From the NCBI GenBank assembly GCA_013054445.1, contig JAAMPI010000301.1, forward strand, positions 1-44,146: a stretch of 44,146 nucleotides of DNA. The letters run 5' to 3'. Positions 11,722 to 22,875 of the stretch are shown one piece after another. A model generated the notes under the pieces. The model worked only from the letters and a program-made list of their open reading frames with translations, ran no database searches and was not told the origin of the DNA. The DNA is from Cudoniella acicularis. Its lineage: Eukaryota > Ascomycota > Leotiomycetes > Helotiales > Helotiaceae. Both the position numbers and the translations under genes were made by a program. The first letter of the stretch is position 1. The number at the start of each line of letters is the position of its first letter.

Positions 11722-12525
11722 ATGCGTTTTAACTCTCTCATCATCAATGCATCTTTGCTCCTTGCAATTATACCATCCGTCTTAGCAACACCTCCTGTCT
11801 CTAGACCAAAGGACATCCTTGTTTGTGCTGAATGCGTAGCGCAGGCAGCTATATTTAGAAGGCTCGAAGTGAAGGTTTAAATCCTTATATTTTAAATGAG
11901 CTGTTGAGTGTAGAATACAGGACATGAGGCCTTTATATGTGTGGGCGGCCACTAATTTAGTATATCCTTCGGGTCTCTTTCTAGACTGATTTTGGTCTAG
12001 TCTAATTGGTCTCAAATAATCCTTGGTAAGGCTTAAACATGGGGTGGGACTTGTGGGAGCTGGAGCGCCTGTAGCAGAAGTGCACCATCCACGACTGATT
12101 GCTATAATGTAATAAGAGGGTTTACAGGCGGGCCATACTCAGGTCGTATGTAACTCTCTCTTTCCTCCCAAATATCTCATTTTCTTCCTCTGTTCAAGTT
12201 AGTGTGATGCTGTAACACCTCTGGGTATATATTACACAGAATTTTTTTCTAACTACTCTAAATAGCTGAGAGTTCTACCTCCGGAGCATGTACTGCTTCA
12301 TGGTCATGTAGCAGCGGCGTATATCCAAGCGGGAGCTCTGGATTCTTCTCAGGAGACGTTATAAATGCATTCAACTATGTGCTCATATGGTATGTGGGTT
12401 GTTTCGGGTGTGGGCAGTAAGCGCCCCAAAATCTGTATGATTTGATTCAATTAACAAACTCTGATCATTGGGGAATTGAGCGTGGTACATTGATGGAGTT
12501 CATGGCTATTAGAATTGCACTGTAA
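11722..12525 (+). pseudogene. Decayed small secreted Cys-containing protein gene (tentatively KP4-like)
   Basis: ATG 11722 starts a hydrophobic leader ending PSVLA, followed by a short Cys-containing stretch to a stop at 11878-11880. Further coding-like blocks follow on the same strand. One, around 12037-12108, is rich in Cys and Ser. A short one is at 12203-12224, joined by a 41-bp GT-AG intron with a CTAAC branch site to a third, 12266 to 12525. That last block contains GDVINAFNYVL and a GCFGCG motif, then an in-frame TAA at 12418-12420 with open frame continuing to TAA 12523-12525. Leader, Cys spacing and the GCxxCG region recall the KP4-like killer-protein family, but similarity is weak. 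Breaks seen: the stop at 12418, a TAA at 12034-12036 just before the second block, and no clean splice between the first two blocks. It may be a relic, or a gene whose structure I cannot resolve. Confidence 0.35.
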
Positions 12526-13758
12526 AACTGAATGCTGTTGGATGTTAAGTGACGGGTCACCAAGACATGATAAAACGAGTTTAACTTACTGTGCTATTCT
12601 GGAAGTTAATCTAAACTGAAGCGTATAATTATAGGGTTTAAGAAAGAGAGTTCCTGAGGGGAGTGATAATATTCTTGTTTGATTTTCCGAATGATGGAGC
12701 TGCCTTTGGAATAGCAAGATCAAGTAATCACGTAAATTACCAGTATCACGTGCATAATTTTGATAATCTTGGCAGATTTTTATCTGAACATTTCACTTCC
12801 AAACTTGTCCCAGACATTTTACAACGCCACGACTGAACACATTCTGTGGAGGACCTACTCGTATACCCGAGATTCGAATTTGAACCAGCAGTCAACCCCC
12901 CAATGCAGGGCTGAGGGCTCGGGTTTGGGCAGCAAAGGGCAAGCAAGGTTCAAGGGGCCTTGGGGCCCTTCCAGGTCTCTTTGAACTTCAGCAAGGCTAT
13001 GTAGAGCGTGCGCTGGGCAGAGATTGGGACTGGATTCAAGCTTTGGAAGCACATCATTCAGATATTCAGCCAAAAACTCCTGGTCAGAGACACTCGTCGT
13101 CATGTGGCCGATTCCTCGAATCTCTCTTCGTGTTCGTGATGCTCGATTGCTCCAGGTGCAGAAAGACGCGCAGCGATAAACCATGTTGAGCGCGCATCAA
13201 TGCGATCAGGAGGGGTGCTCCATGTTTCGATTTGCTCTCCGTCTTGCTTCTGAACCAAGCCTCAGCTGGTCGAGCACCTTTGCCGAAACAAATTATTTTC
13301 TTTTGTCTGCAAACCAATAGTAAACTATGACTTACCACACCAGCAAGCCATCAAACTTTCCGATGTCTCACGAAGCAGGCAGGTGCCCCGCCATAGTTCC
13401 GTCAATCAGCTTGCCCCGCCAATATCGATACCCACTTCGTCAATAATTTCTACCCGAGATAAGGCAAAAGAAAATTTACGGCGCTGTTCTTTGATTTTTT
13501 TGAGCAGAATATGCGGTTATGCCGAGGAGCATGTCACAGACTCAGCTCAGAGGCCACCTCGCTCAGCCCCGCAGATAACCTTAGTGGGGTCATAAAACAC
13601 CTTCACTTGCCCTCATCCGATCTTCTTGGCACAGCATCACTTTCACTCTCTTCCAAGTCTCATCATTACAGACACAGGCATGTGACCACTCTTGGCTTCT
13701 GACTTTTTTTTAACTCTAACCATTGCCAAAATAGCACCTTTTGCCAAAATCAATCAAC
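12526..13758. other. Intergenic region, no supported gene
   Basis: About 1.2 kb. A minus-strand open frame at 12855-13184, with an inner ATG giving MTTSVSDQEFLAEYL, looks mildly protein-like. It has no recognisable domain and ends without a splice partner I can find. The stretch 13600-13758 is the CT-rich upstream region of the next gene. Confidence 0.5.
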
Positions 13759-14367
13759 ATGGGTTTCACAGACGAAGTTGAGCAGTTTGCAGGCAATGCC
13801 TTCGGAGGAAACAATCAACAAAGTGGTGGCGGTTATGGAGGAAACAACCAACAAAGCGGAGGTGGCTATGGAGGAGACAACCAAAGCGGGTATGGGGGAA
13901 ACAACAACCAAAACCAGCAACAGGGTGGAGGTTACGGCAGCTCCAACTCAGACAACAGTGACAATTACGGAGATGATTCGCAAGGCAACTCGAACCAAGG
14001 CAATAACTACTCTCAACAGAACAGCGGGAACTCTCAGCGTCAACAAGGCAACAACCAAGGCTCATACGGAAACCAGCAAGGATCGAACCAAGGAAACAAT
14101 AGCAACAGCAGCAACAGCACTGGCTTTGGGGAGACGATGGAAGATTCTTGTACGTTCTAAACCACGACCAACAATCATAGAAAGAGCTTCTCCCTTTTGA
14201 GCTTTAAAGAGTCGAATTCTCTTTGCTTGTGAATTTTGGTTTCATTCGCTGACACTACTATAGTCGTCGACCAGGCCGCAAGCAAGGCTGGTTTGCCCGC
14301 TGGATTCGACCCTGAGATCAACGATGTCGTTAACAGCGCTACGAACAACATCATGAAAAGATTCTAG
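13759..14367 (+). CDS. Gly/Asn/Gln-rich low-complexity protein
   Basis: Two exons, 13759-14149 and 14264-14367, with a 114-bp intron (GTACGT..TATAG, branch-like GCTGAC). The product is about 164 residues. It begins MGFTDEVEQFAGNAFGG, then has tandem GGNNQQSGGGY units and a long Ser/Asn/Gln-rich tract with almost no hydrophobic residues. It ends in a short ordered-looking tail containing SKAGLPAGFDPEINDVV and IMKRF. There is no signal peptide or membrane segment. The head and tail look like conserved short segments around a variable disordered centre, a pattern seen in fungal stress-related or hydrophilin-like proteins. I do not recognise a named family. The composition is also prion-like, which suggests but does not show self-assembly. 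Confidence 0.7.
13804..13902 (+). repeat. 33-bp tandem repeat coding GGNNQQSGGGY
   Basis: Units at 13804-13836 and 13837-13869 are near identical. A third, shortened and degenerate unit follows (GGDNQSGY, then GGNNN). Frame is kept through all of them. Confidence 0.75.
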
Positions 14368-14950
14368 AAGAAGGCTTGGTGACGTACATGCGTTTTGAAT
14401 CGCGTGTCTTCTTGCAGAGAATCTACGGACCTGGCAGTGTTGGGTTTTGGTAAGGCAAATATAAAAGGAGCTATAAGCAATGTTTCATCAATGCCATAGT
14501 GTTCAGGAACCCTGTCTATGATGAATATCCTCTCGGTGATTTTCTTGATGTTTATTTCCTTCCATCTTGCCTTGGTGCTCTTGAATTGACATTGGTCACG
14601 TGTTGGTCAATTGCCGTGGCGCAAATCCTACTCGCTCCTCACCCGAGTCGGTCCAATTAACGCAGGGCAATCAAAAAACCAACAAAAAACCAACCAGTCT
14701 GTTTCGGCAGAATACGGCCCTGAAGTTCCGCAACTTCATACTCTGATTTCATAAGAACCCAATTTCCCATTCTTTATCTCCGGCTTAAGTCCTGCTTATC
14801 ACCATTAGCTCCCCAAAAGAACAAAGTGAATACCAGAAGATCCCAAAGCCAATTATGTACTTTCTCAAGTACAAAATTCCCCTCAGACAATCTTTGAAAC
14901 CTATTACAACACTCCCAAAAAAATCCTACTACTTCAATCACGCCCTCAAA
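14368..14950. other. Intergenic spacer
   Basis: About 580 bp between two plus-strand genes. It holds the 3' region of the low-complexity gene and the presumed promoter of the dehydrogenase, with several CA-rich stretches near 14680-14850. The last 96 bases are in frame with the dehydrogenase from an ATG at 14855. No RNA gene is seen. Confidence 0.55.
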
Positions 14951-15907
14951 ATGCCATCAAGCCCAGTATGGCTCATCACAGGCTGTTCCTCAGGCTTCGG
15001 CGCAGCCCTGGCGCTCATAGCCCTCCGCTCCGGGTGTAAAGTAATCGCCACCTCACGCAACCCTTCCAAGACCCCTTCCCTAGTCACCGAAGTGGAGTCT
15101 CTAGGCGGAACGTGGCACAAACTAGATGTATGCAGTCCTGAACCTGAGCTCGCGCAAGCTATCGAGAAAGCCACAAATGTATATAGAAGAATCGACGTTC
15201 TAGTTAACTGCGCTGCTTATGCTTTGTTGGGAGCTTTTGAAACGATCAGGTATGTATGGTGATTTTCTTTGTTCGGTGTTTTTATTTTGTAAAATTGAGG
15301 TTCATGAGAGGCTAATAAAAACAATGATGATAATAGTGACGAAGAAGCACGCGCCCAAATGGAAACTAATTTCTTTGGTCCTATGAAACTCACGCGTCTC
15401 GTTCTCCCCGCAATGCGTGCCCGCCGCAGCGGCACCATCGTGCAAGTCAGCAGTACGGCAGGAATCGAAGCCAAAGCCTCTCGCTCTCTCTACTGTGCCT
15501 CCAAATTCGCTCTTGAAGGTTTCTCCGAATCCTTATACAACGAGATGCTTCCCCTCGGCGTGCGCGTTTTACTTGTTGAACCAGGAGCTTTTGGCACCAA
15601 TTTCGCGGATTCCGTTAACTTGCCGGCGAAGGAGTTGCCGGAGGAGTATAAGGGGACGATTACGGAAGAGACGATGAATGCGGTGGTGCAGGGGATGAAG
15701 GGGGGGAATATGCCTGGCGATGTGCAGAAGGCTTGTCAGGTTATTTTTGATGTGGTGATGAAGAGGGGTCAGGCAGAGGGTATGGAGGAGTTTTTGAGGT
15801 TGCCGTTGGGGAGGGATAACGCGGCGAGGTGGAGGGTGAAGATTGAGGGGTTGGAGAGGACTTTGGCAGGCACGGAGAAGCTGTGGAGTTCGACGGATAA
15901 GGATTGA
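14951..15907 (+). CDS. Short-chain dehydrogenase/reductase (classical SDR)
   Basis: Two exons, 14951-15249 and 15337-15907, with an 87-bp intron (GTATGT..AATAG). The product is about 289 residues. The cofactor motif is TGCSSGFG. The usual NNAG is NCAA here. Catalytic residues follow: Ser in VQVSSTAG and the YxxxK as YCASKFALEG, then VEPGAFGTNF. The fold matches SDRs of the oxidoreductase/retinol-dehydrogenase-like type that reduce or oxidise small carbonyls with NAD(P)H; the substrate cannot be read. An in-frame ATG at 14855 would add 32 residues rich in Lys/Arg and free of acidic residues, which could be a mitochondrial presequence. I chose 14951 because it starts directly before the Rossmann strand, and the longer form remains possible. 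Confidence 0.85.
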
Positions 15908-16364
15908 GGAGGTCATGTAAGAAATTCAGAAGAATCAAGACCCACTTTAACATCACGCTTAAATTGTCAGTTTGAAAACCTGGTGCTCTATTTGCAAAGA
16001 GAGCTTGGAAGCCCATTAAATGAACTAGTTAGCTTTCGTGACGGCAAATGAATTCTCGACAATTGAAATTTTATCACAAATGACATAGAACAGACAGTCT
16101 CTTCGTCACGTGCGCAATAGATTCTTGACATTTTGAACATTGATGTAGACAGTGGCAAATTTAGAAATACAAAAATAGAGAAAAAGGCGATAGAGACGTT
16201 CATTAATGGGGACCAGAGTATTAAATTCGATTCACACAGCCCCGTGTTGATTAGGAAAGAAACAAAATGACCGAAATGACAAATTCAGAGCTAACGAACA
16301 TTAATTTAAATGAGTACCTTCAGGGTCCAAATTGTACTTTTGCCCATTTTCCAATCCATCGGTC
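15908..16364. other. AT-rich spacer between convergent ends
   Basis: About 460 bp between the dehydrogenase stop and the stop of the minus-strand hydrolase relic. No coding structure or repeat was seen. Confidence 0.55.
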
Positions 16365-17586
16365 TCAAGCAAGATGCTCTTCCATCCAGATGATCGCTTG
16401 GATGAAAGCCTGCTTTTTGGCAAACACCTCCGCTTGTGTCTTCACAGCCCTCCTGGAAGAAACAAATTTAGAATTTTCTAGTTCGATATGAGAGATCTGA
16501 GAAAATGTACCTGTGCAAGAACCCCTCTCCTACGTGACTATATCTAGAAAACTGATACGGTACCCCGGGTTGCTTCCCAACCAACCAACCCAGGAGATTC
16601 TGCGAACTTTCCGTGCCGAAATTTATATCCTCATCTCTGACTGAAATGTTAATAGGTTTCTCCAGCTTTGGCCAGAGCTGACTTGCGGCATTGTGGGTGT
16701 TACAATACCAAGGGTCAGCGATGAAACCGGCGTCCACAGTGCTATTGTTGTTCTTCTTTTGGAAGTTAGGCAGCCCCTTGCCAAGAAGTTGAAGAACCCA
16801 TTGCGCACCATCTTTGTAACCCACAGCACCGATTTTGTCGATGTGGCGTTCGTAGCGAATGTAAAGAAGCGCGTCGTGGATTATTCTTTGGCGATCACGG
16901 TCGGTTCTTTTTGTAGTTACTGTGTTTAGGTTGGCAATGATTAAATTGAGTTGCTAAAGGGAAATGAGAAGGCGGACATATCTTCAACTTGAGAAGAATT
17001 CTTCCGTCGAATCTTGCCTTGGTAGTTTGGCTAGACGATCTGGTTAGCAAAAGACTGGAACATCAACAAACACTCCTGGGGGAAGACGAGACTTACTACC
17101 ACTGTCAAATAGCCAGCCTTTTAAACCCAATTAGCATGAAGATGTGTTCAAGATGTGTGAGAAGCTTACACCAGCGAATTGATCGGCCTTGAACAGGCTG
17201 TAATTAATTATCATCGCAACAAAATAGGAGCGGCGGATGACCTACAGCATGCAGCTACTGTACCAGAGGCCGCCATCATCAGTAAGGAGTATTATGGCCC
17301 TTTCTTTATGGACGTTGTTTCCGAATGGCTCGGCGATATAGGCGTCTTCTTTCTGAATTCTGCTATAATCATATTTTACCTCCCCTCTTAAGCGTGTGAA
17401 TGCCATTAGCTTGTGGAAATTTCGGCAGGATTTTCTGCTCGTATCAATTTGGAAACATACAGTTGTTCATCCCTTCCAAACATCTGTCAGTATTCGCTTG
17501 GGCACGGTGAGGTAGTATGGCGTACCTGCATAGCAACACTTCAGGGGTGGGACGGCGTCCGAAACAGGTCCCCCAAAATCAGTCAT
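16365..17586 (-). pseudogene. Dienelactone hydrolase family relic lacking catalytic Cys and His
   Basis: Family-like blocks in order on the minus strand: PPLKCCYAG near 17586-17522; AYIAEPFGNNVHKERAII then LLTD at about 17350-17290; ADQFAG near 17190; and GYLTVV near 17110. A long block follows from about 16968 to 16511, with IGAVGYKDGAQWVLQLL, VDAGFIADP, KPINISVRDED and VPYQFSRYSHVGEGF. A clean 58-bp intron (16510-16453) joins this to the last exon, 16452-16365, ending AFIQAIIWMEEHLA. In active family members the nucleophile sits in GYCxG and the His in a GxxHGF-type loop. Here the Cys position is Lys (codon 16815-16813) and the His position is Glu (codon 16527-16525). The 5' blocks cannot be joined into one open frame by normal splicing. 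I read it as a decayed alpha/beta hydrolase gene. Confidence 0.65.
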
Positions 17587-18103
17587 TTTTGGAGTGAAAA
17601 TGCGAAATTGTGAAAGAGAGAACTGAAAAGATTCAAAGACGAGACATAGGCACTTACAGGAAATTCGAAGCAAGGAGGAAAACAGTTTACTTAATCTTCA
17701 CGAAGAACGAGGTATGCTGGGCCGTGCAGCATTCCAGCAAGCCAATACCCAGTTCTCATTACAGATAGCCAGACGAATGATAATTGCACATTCTTGGTGA
17801 AAAGAGAGCACTTCCTGATTGCAGCCACTGTTAATTGAATGATCCTCTAAGATTCATGGCCAGGCACATTGATGTTGAATGGAAGACGTCGGCCAAAGCA
17901 ATCTCCGGACGCGGACTTAACTAAGCCCTACATTTAAGTCATGTGATGCTCAACGCCTTAGAAACGTGACAAGCGAACAGCTTTCCCTTTCTTGGACTCG
18001 GAGGTCTCACCGATAACCACTTCACGCACTTTCGCAGTCACAGCCAAAATCCTCTTAAGACCTCAGGAATTGTCCCCATGCGATCTCTCGTCGAGGTTTC
18101 GAG
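17587..18103. other. Spacer, upstream of two divergent genes
   Basis: About 520 bp between the start of the hydrolase relic and the TAPT1-like gene. Presumably it contains the TAPT1-like promoter and leader. No motif I can defend. Confidence 0.5.
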
Positions 18104-21100
18104 ATGCCGATATCTGTGGAGGAGAGCCGCGAGCAGGAGGACAGGACAGGGGATGGCCATGTCAACCTCCACGATGCGGACATCGTGTCGCAAGACGCCG
18201 GTCCACATTTACAGGCGTCCAATCACCAAGGTCGAGTGATGAATTCCAACGTCGACACTCACCTAGCCGTCCAGGAAGTGAAGCAGCTCCCATCACCATC
18301 ACCATCACCACGAAGCTCCTCTCCGTGTCCGGTCGTGATAGACTCGTCCGAGGAGTCGATCGACAGTTTGTCTAACGTTGCAAATGCAAGTGGGCAAAAA
18401 TATCCGTCGTCATTTGAAAAAGCCATGGGGTCACGAGAAGTCAACGATGTTGTTCTTCCATCTCCAATTCCCATTTCAAAGGCTCTGCCTCCGCACGAGC
18501 TACATGGTATTCCTGAGGAGAAGAGCAAAAAGCCGAGGAAATTGTCTATTGCCAAAGCTAATGGAGATGTCCTAAAGTTGTCAGCAGCTGAAATGGAGGA
18601 ATTGACGTCGGCCCCCGAGTCTTTGCCCCTAACGTCACCAGTGAAGTCTGTCTCTGCACAGCCCTCACTCGCTGTATCACCCATCTTTGACAGGCGCGCT
18701 TCCGTACCTGATCATCCCCGTTCTGACACAGAGGCTTTGAAGAAGAATGATCAGCAGTATAAGTCAAACAACCTCGAACCATTCATGACTGTGCCCGGCA
18801 CTAGTGGAGACCGTCGATTTAGCGCCGAGCCAACTCCATCAAATGTCATCAGTCGGCGACCAGGATTCTCATCGAGAGCAATTTCCACACCACCTACGAC
18901 AAGCACACGAACAACATCGTACAGCAAGGGATCATCAACTCGTCAGACTTCACCAAGACGAAAAGCTACTCCCCATGGAGGGCGGCCAGAGCCACTGGAA
19001 CTCAATACAGGTCCGAAGCCTTTCCAAAATGGATCAAGTCACCCATCGGCCGTCGGCCCCCCTCCTTCTCCTATGCCTCCGTCTATCCCTTTGCCGCCTA
19101 TGTCCATACCCACCTATCTACAGCTCGAACTATCTTCAAACAGACCTTCGCCTTTGTACATATACCGATCCGCCAACAGCGATACCCCTTATGAATCTTC
19201 CAAAGTCAAATTTGAGCGCTTACTGAATTTTTTGTTATTACCACCACAATTAGAGCAAGTTTTATATTTTGGCTCATTAGCGTGTTTAGATGCTTGGTTA
19301 TACACCTTTACAATTCTGCCGCTTCGATTTCTCAAGGCATTGGCTATCCTAATTCAATGGTGGGGGGCCGTTCTGGCAAAAGAGGCACGATTCATTCTAG
19401 AATTCATTTATCATGGAGCTGGCCGATTTTGGCATCGTCAGAGAGAAAGGCGCGACAGTACGGATCCAGCATCTCGTTCTCGGAGTGTGTCCAGAGCGTC
19501 TCGGCCACCAGCTTCGATGACAACGTCATATCAATTTCATGTTGGGAGAACCCTTGACAATGTCAGCGAGAATCTCAAGGTTGATACTGAGCGCAAGACA
19601 TCACGACAAGGTTGGGGTCGCAGGCATCGACGAACAAAGTCCATTCCATCATCTCTATCCTCGAATCACAAAGCAGATCTTCTGCAAGGCGCAGTTATCA
19701 TATGCAGCTGTCTGATTCTGATGAAATTTGACGCAAGCAGGATGTATCACGGAATCAGGGGCCAGGCAGCTATCAAACTCTATGTGATTTACAATGCGTT
19801 GGAGGTAAGTCGACATGCCTTTGTATCTATTACTTGGATTAACTTCTTCTAGGTGTTTGACAAACTGTTCTCTGCCTTGGGGCAAGATATTTTCGAGTGT
19901 TTATTCTCGAATGAGACATTGGATCGCGACCTTGATGGCCGAAGCAAGATTTTGAGACCACTCGGCATGTTCATTTTGGCGCTTATTTACAACGTCATTC
20001 ATGCTGCAGCTCTCTTCTATCAAGTTATTGCTTTGAACGTGGCGGTCAACTCGTATTCCAATGCATTATTGACGCTCCTCATGTCAAATCAGTTTGTCGA
20101 GGTCAAATCAACAGTCTTCAAGATGTTTCAAAAGGACAATCTTTTCCAGTTGACTTGTGCTGATGTCGTGGAGCGATTTCAATTATGGCTAATGCTAATA
20201 ATTATCGCTCTTCGGAACATCGTAGAAGTTGGTGGAATTAGTATTGTTGCTGGTGATGGTGGAGCCGCAGATGTCTTGAAGGATGCGACTACCCCGATTA
20301 GATCCTCCTCAATTCTTCCGAACAGCTTTACTATCCTACCAAATTGGTCAGGTGAAGTCTTGTCACCATTTTTGCTTGTGCTTGGAAGTGAAATGTTAGT
20401 TGATTGGATCAAACATGCGTACATCAGTAAATTCAACCGTGTCAAGCCAGCAGTTTATCAGAGGTTTCTCGATATTCTGGCAAAAGATTATTACACCAAT
20501 GTGAGTATTCTTAAACTATTGAAGCTGCTATTCTAATTATTTAGGCTTTTGTCAATCAGAATCTTATCAAGCGACTGGGCCTTCCCGTCATCCCTCTATC
20601 GTGTCTGTTCATCCGATCTTCTGTCCAAACTTACCACATGTTCCTTGCAACGCATGTGCCGCCGCCGATCTCGACAGCGACTGCTTTATCTGTTGAATCT
20701 GCCACTCCAGCCACGACTGCCGCACTGGAACATTTCGACAATTTAATTCGAACAGCACTTGGACGATCAACGTTTGGAGTTCCCAACCCGGCTGCTACGA
20801 ACCCTTGGTACTTACCAAGCGCTGATGATGCAATTGCGGCCTTGACAATGCTCATATTCTTCTTGGGCGCTTTCTTCGTGCTCCTTGCATGCAAGCTTGT
20901 CCTTGGTATGCTACTTCTGAGATTCGCTCGAAATAGATACAAGACAATGAAGAAGAGAGAGCATCAGAATTATGATTCAGAGGGAAAGAGAATCGGCAGT
21001 TGGGGTATGGTAGAGATGGAAGAAGAAAAGAGGCGACACATATTCGAGGACGACCCTGAGACATTGAAGAGGTTACGAGAGAAAGAACGACTGGCGAAGG

Positions 21101-21171
21101 AGAAGGCAGCTGCTGGGCAGGACCTTTCAAAGATCAGTAGGTACGAAATGTCCGCCAAGAGGATATGGTAG
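18104..21171 (+). CDS. TAPT1 / Emp65 family multi-pass membrane protein
   Basis: Three exons, 18104-19804, 19853-20500 and 20545-21171, with introns of 48 bp (GTAAGT..CTAG) and 44 bp (GTGAGT..TTAG). The product is about 991 residues. The first 350 or so residues are Ser/Pro-rich and disordered. The conserved part starts near YLQLELSSNRPS and includes FERLLNFLLLPPQLEQVLYF, YVIYNALEVFDKLF, the family hallmark LLMSNQFVEVKSTVFKMF, and FNRVKPAVYQRFLDILAKD. Several membrane segments are visible (around LFYQVIALNVAV, LWLMLIIIALRNIVEV, LTMLIFFLGAFFVLLACK). A basic-acidic coiled tail (EKERLAKEKAA) closes it. Yeast Emp65 acts with Slp1 at the ER in guarding soluble proteins; human TAPT1 is linked to cilia and skeletal disease. 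The yeast ER role is the likely one here, by family inference. Confidence 0.9.
18289..18311 (+). repeat. CATCAC microsatellite coding Ser-Pro repeats
   Basis: A short run of CCATCA units within the TAPT1-like gene, read as repeated SP dipeptides in its disordered N-terminal region. Confidence 0.6.
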
Positions 21172-21486
21172 CAAGGCTACTTTGTATATTTGTAGAATTT
21201 ATGACGTGATGTATATCATCAGTCTTCAGCATTCGGAGCATTTGAATCATGACCATAACGTATTTCTTTGTTGTCTGAATGCTCTTTATGTTTTCATGAA
21301 TCATAAATTCGTCAGCAGTGCTAGTGCACTCCCAAACATTCTTCATTCCGGGCAGCATTCTAATCACATCCCTTGTTTCTTGTCCCAATGCGGCCGTGCC
21401 TCACTCCTCCCGACTATTCTCTCATCTCATCGCATTGCCCCTCCCTTCACAACACCAAATACAATTGTAAACCTAAAACCACCAAA
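21172..21486. other. Spacer between TAPT1-like and kinase-like genes
   Basis: About 315 bp between two plus-strand genes. A pyrimidine/adenine-rich leader precedes the ATG at 21487, whose context ACCAAAATG is favourable. No other feature was seen. Confidence 0.55.
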
Positions 21487-22875
21487 ATGCCCATCCACCC
21501 CCGCTACATCCCCCGCAAACCCCTCGAAGGCAATGATCTCGCCTCCTCCCTCCAAGTCCTCCGCACCAGCGACAACACCCCCTTCCTCGCCTCTGCCATC
21601 CCCTCCGTCCTCACAAAAGACGTCCGGATCCCCAAACTCTCACGCCCCTCCACTCCCACCAACATCTTCAACGTCGAAGGCCGCATTGACATCGACACCG
21701 ACGGCGATGAGCCCACCGATGAAATCCTCATCTCAGAAGAGGCCGCAAAGGAAGAAGAGGAAGAAGAGGAAGAAGAGGAAGAAGAGGAAGAAGAGGAAGA
21801 AGAGGAAGAAGAAGAAGAAAACAACCCAAGCTACACCGCACCCCTAGCGCCCTGCATCATTCCTACAGCCGCAAAACCCCTCTCACTGCTCCTAAACCAT
21901 CCAAACATCATCTCCCTAATCGACGTCGTGACCCCAAGCCAGCTCGCAGGCTCAACTAGCACAAGAGGCCCTAACGCCGACTTCACAGTATGGGAAGACA
22001 TGAACGCTGGCTCGCTAGCTTACATCCTCCCCTCAGCCAACACGTTGCCGGCTCCACACCAAAAGCGCTCCTGGCAATTACTGTCCTCGCCGAACCCAGC
22101 ACGCTTCTCCCTCCCCGAAGGCCTCTGCTGGCACGTCTTATGCAGCATCTCGAAAGCGCTACTGTGGCTCCATCACGGCGTGAAGGAAACGGCGGGGATA
22201 CCAGGGGAGTGGATGCGGTATGATGATGACTGGCATGCTGTGCTGATTATGGATGTCAGTCCGGGGCAGATCTGGTTCAAGAAGCCGAAGGGCGGCGAGA
22301 GTTATGGGGAGTGCAAGTTGGGTGGATTTCAGTGGGCGAAGGTGTGTGGGAGTGTCGGGGGTAGTGTGGCGATTGGCTCGAGGGTTGAGGATGCGCCTAT
22401 GTGGAAGAAGTGGTATTGGGCTCCTGTGAGTGATTTTTGCTCTCCCTTCATCATTTATCTCCACCTATTATCCGACCGCATGGGATCTATATAGGAAGGA
22501 ACTTGAACTGACGAGCAATTTCAGGAAATCTACAAACACACCCACCCCTGGACCCGCGCCAGTGAGGTCTGGGCTCTGGGGGCAGTCATCTACACCATGA
22601 TGACGGGCATTCCGCCACCACGCCTCTACAACTACGACTGGCAGATCTCTCGCATGAATGACAAGGGGTTTTCACAGGGCATCAGAGATATCGTAGCTGA
22701 TATACTGAAACCGCATCCAAATGATCGCCCCGATGATATTGAGCTAGTTAATAGAGTTGAAGATAAGTGGAGAACCTGGAGAGCAACCACGCAGGAGGGG
22801 AAAGAATTTGTGGATGTGAATGATAAGTTCATGTTCAGAGGTCTTGCAGGGCGAACGGGGGCTTGGCAGCTGTGA
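21487..22875 (+). CDS. Protein kinase-like protein (predicted pseudokinase)
   Basis: Two exons, 21487-22425 and 22525-22875, with a 99-bp intron (GTGAGT..TTCAG). The product is about 429 residues. A run of about two dozen Glu separates a variable N-terminus from kinase-like sequence. NHPNIISLIDVV resembles the region after the C-helix, and GLCWHVLCSISKALLWLHHG resembles helix E. IMDVSPGQIWF lies where HRDxKxxN is expected: it keeps the Asp, but His-Arg and Asn are absent. The DFG position reads KLGGFQWA, so the metal-binding Asp is Gly (codon 22324-22326). WAPEIYKHTHPW and EVWALGAVIYTMMTG match the APE and helix F regions. No glycine-rich loop is evident. Catalysis is therefore unlikely, and a scaffold or regulatory role is inferred. 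Exon 2 supplies the remaining C-lobe. Confidence 0.75.
21751..21819 (+). repeat. GAAGAAGAG microsatellite coding poly-Glu
   Basis: Tandem 9-bp GAAGAAGAG-type units in frame with the kinase-like gene. Length is likely to vary between strains. The opposite strand reads poly-Ser, which is only a shadow. Confidence 0.85.

Noticed and set aside
17179..17391. Plus-strand open frame with protein-like sequence
   Set aside because: It is the antisense of the AYIAEPFGNN...AII block of the dienelactone hydrolase relic, which explains its coding-like look.
21504..21824. Minus-strand open frame with a long poly-Ser run
   Set aside because: It is the antisense of the poly-Glu microsatellite inside the kinase-like gene, with no ATG-led motif of its own.
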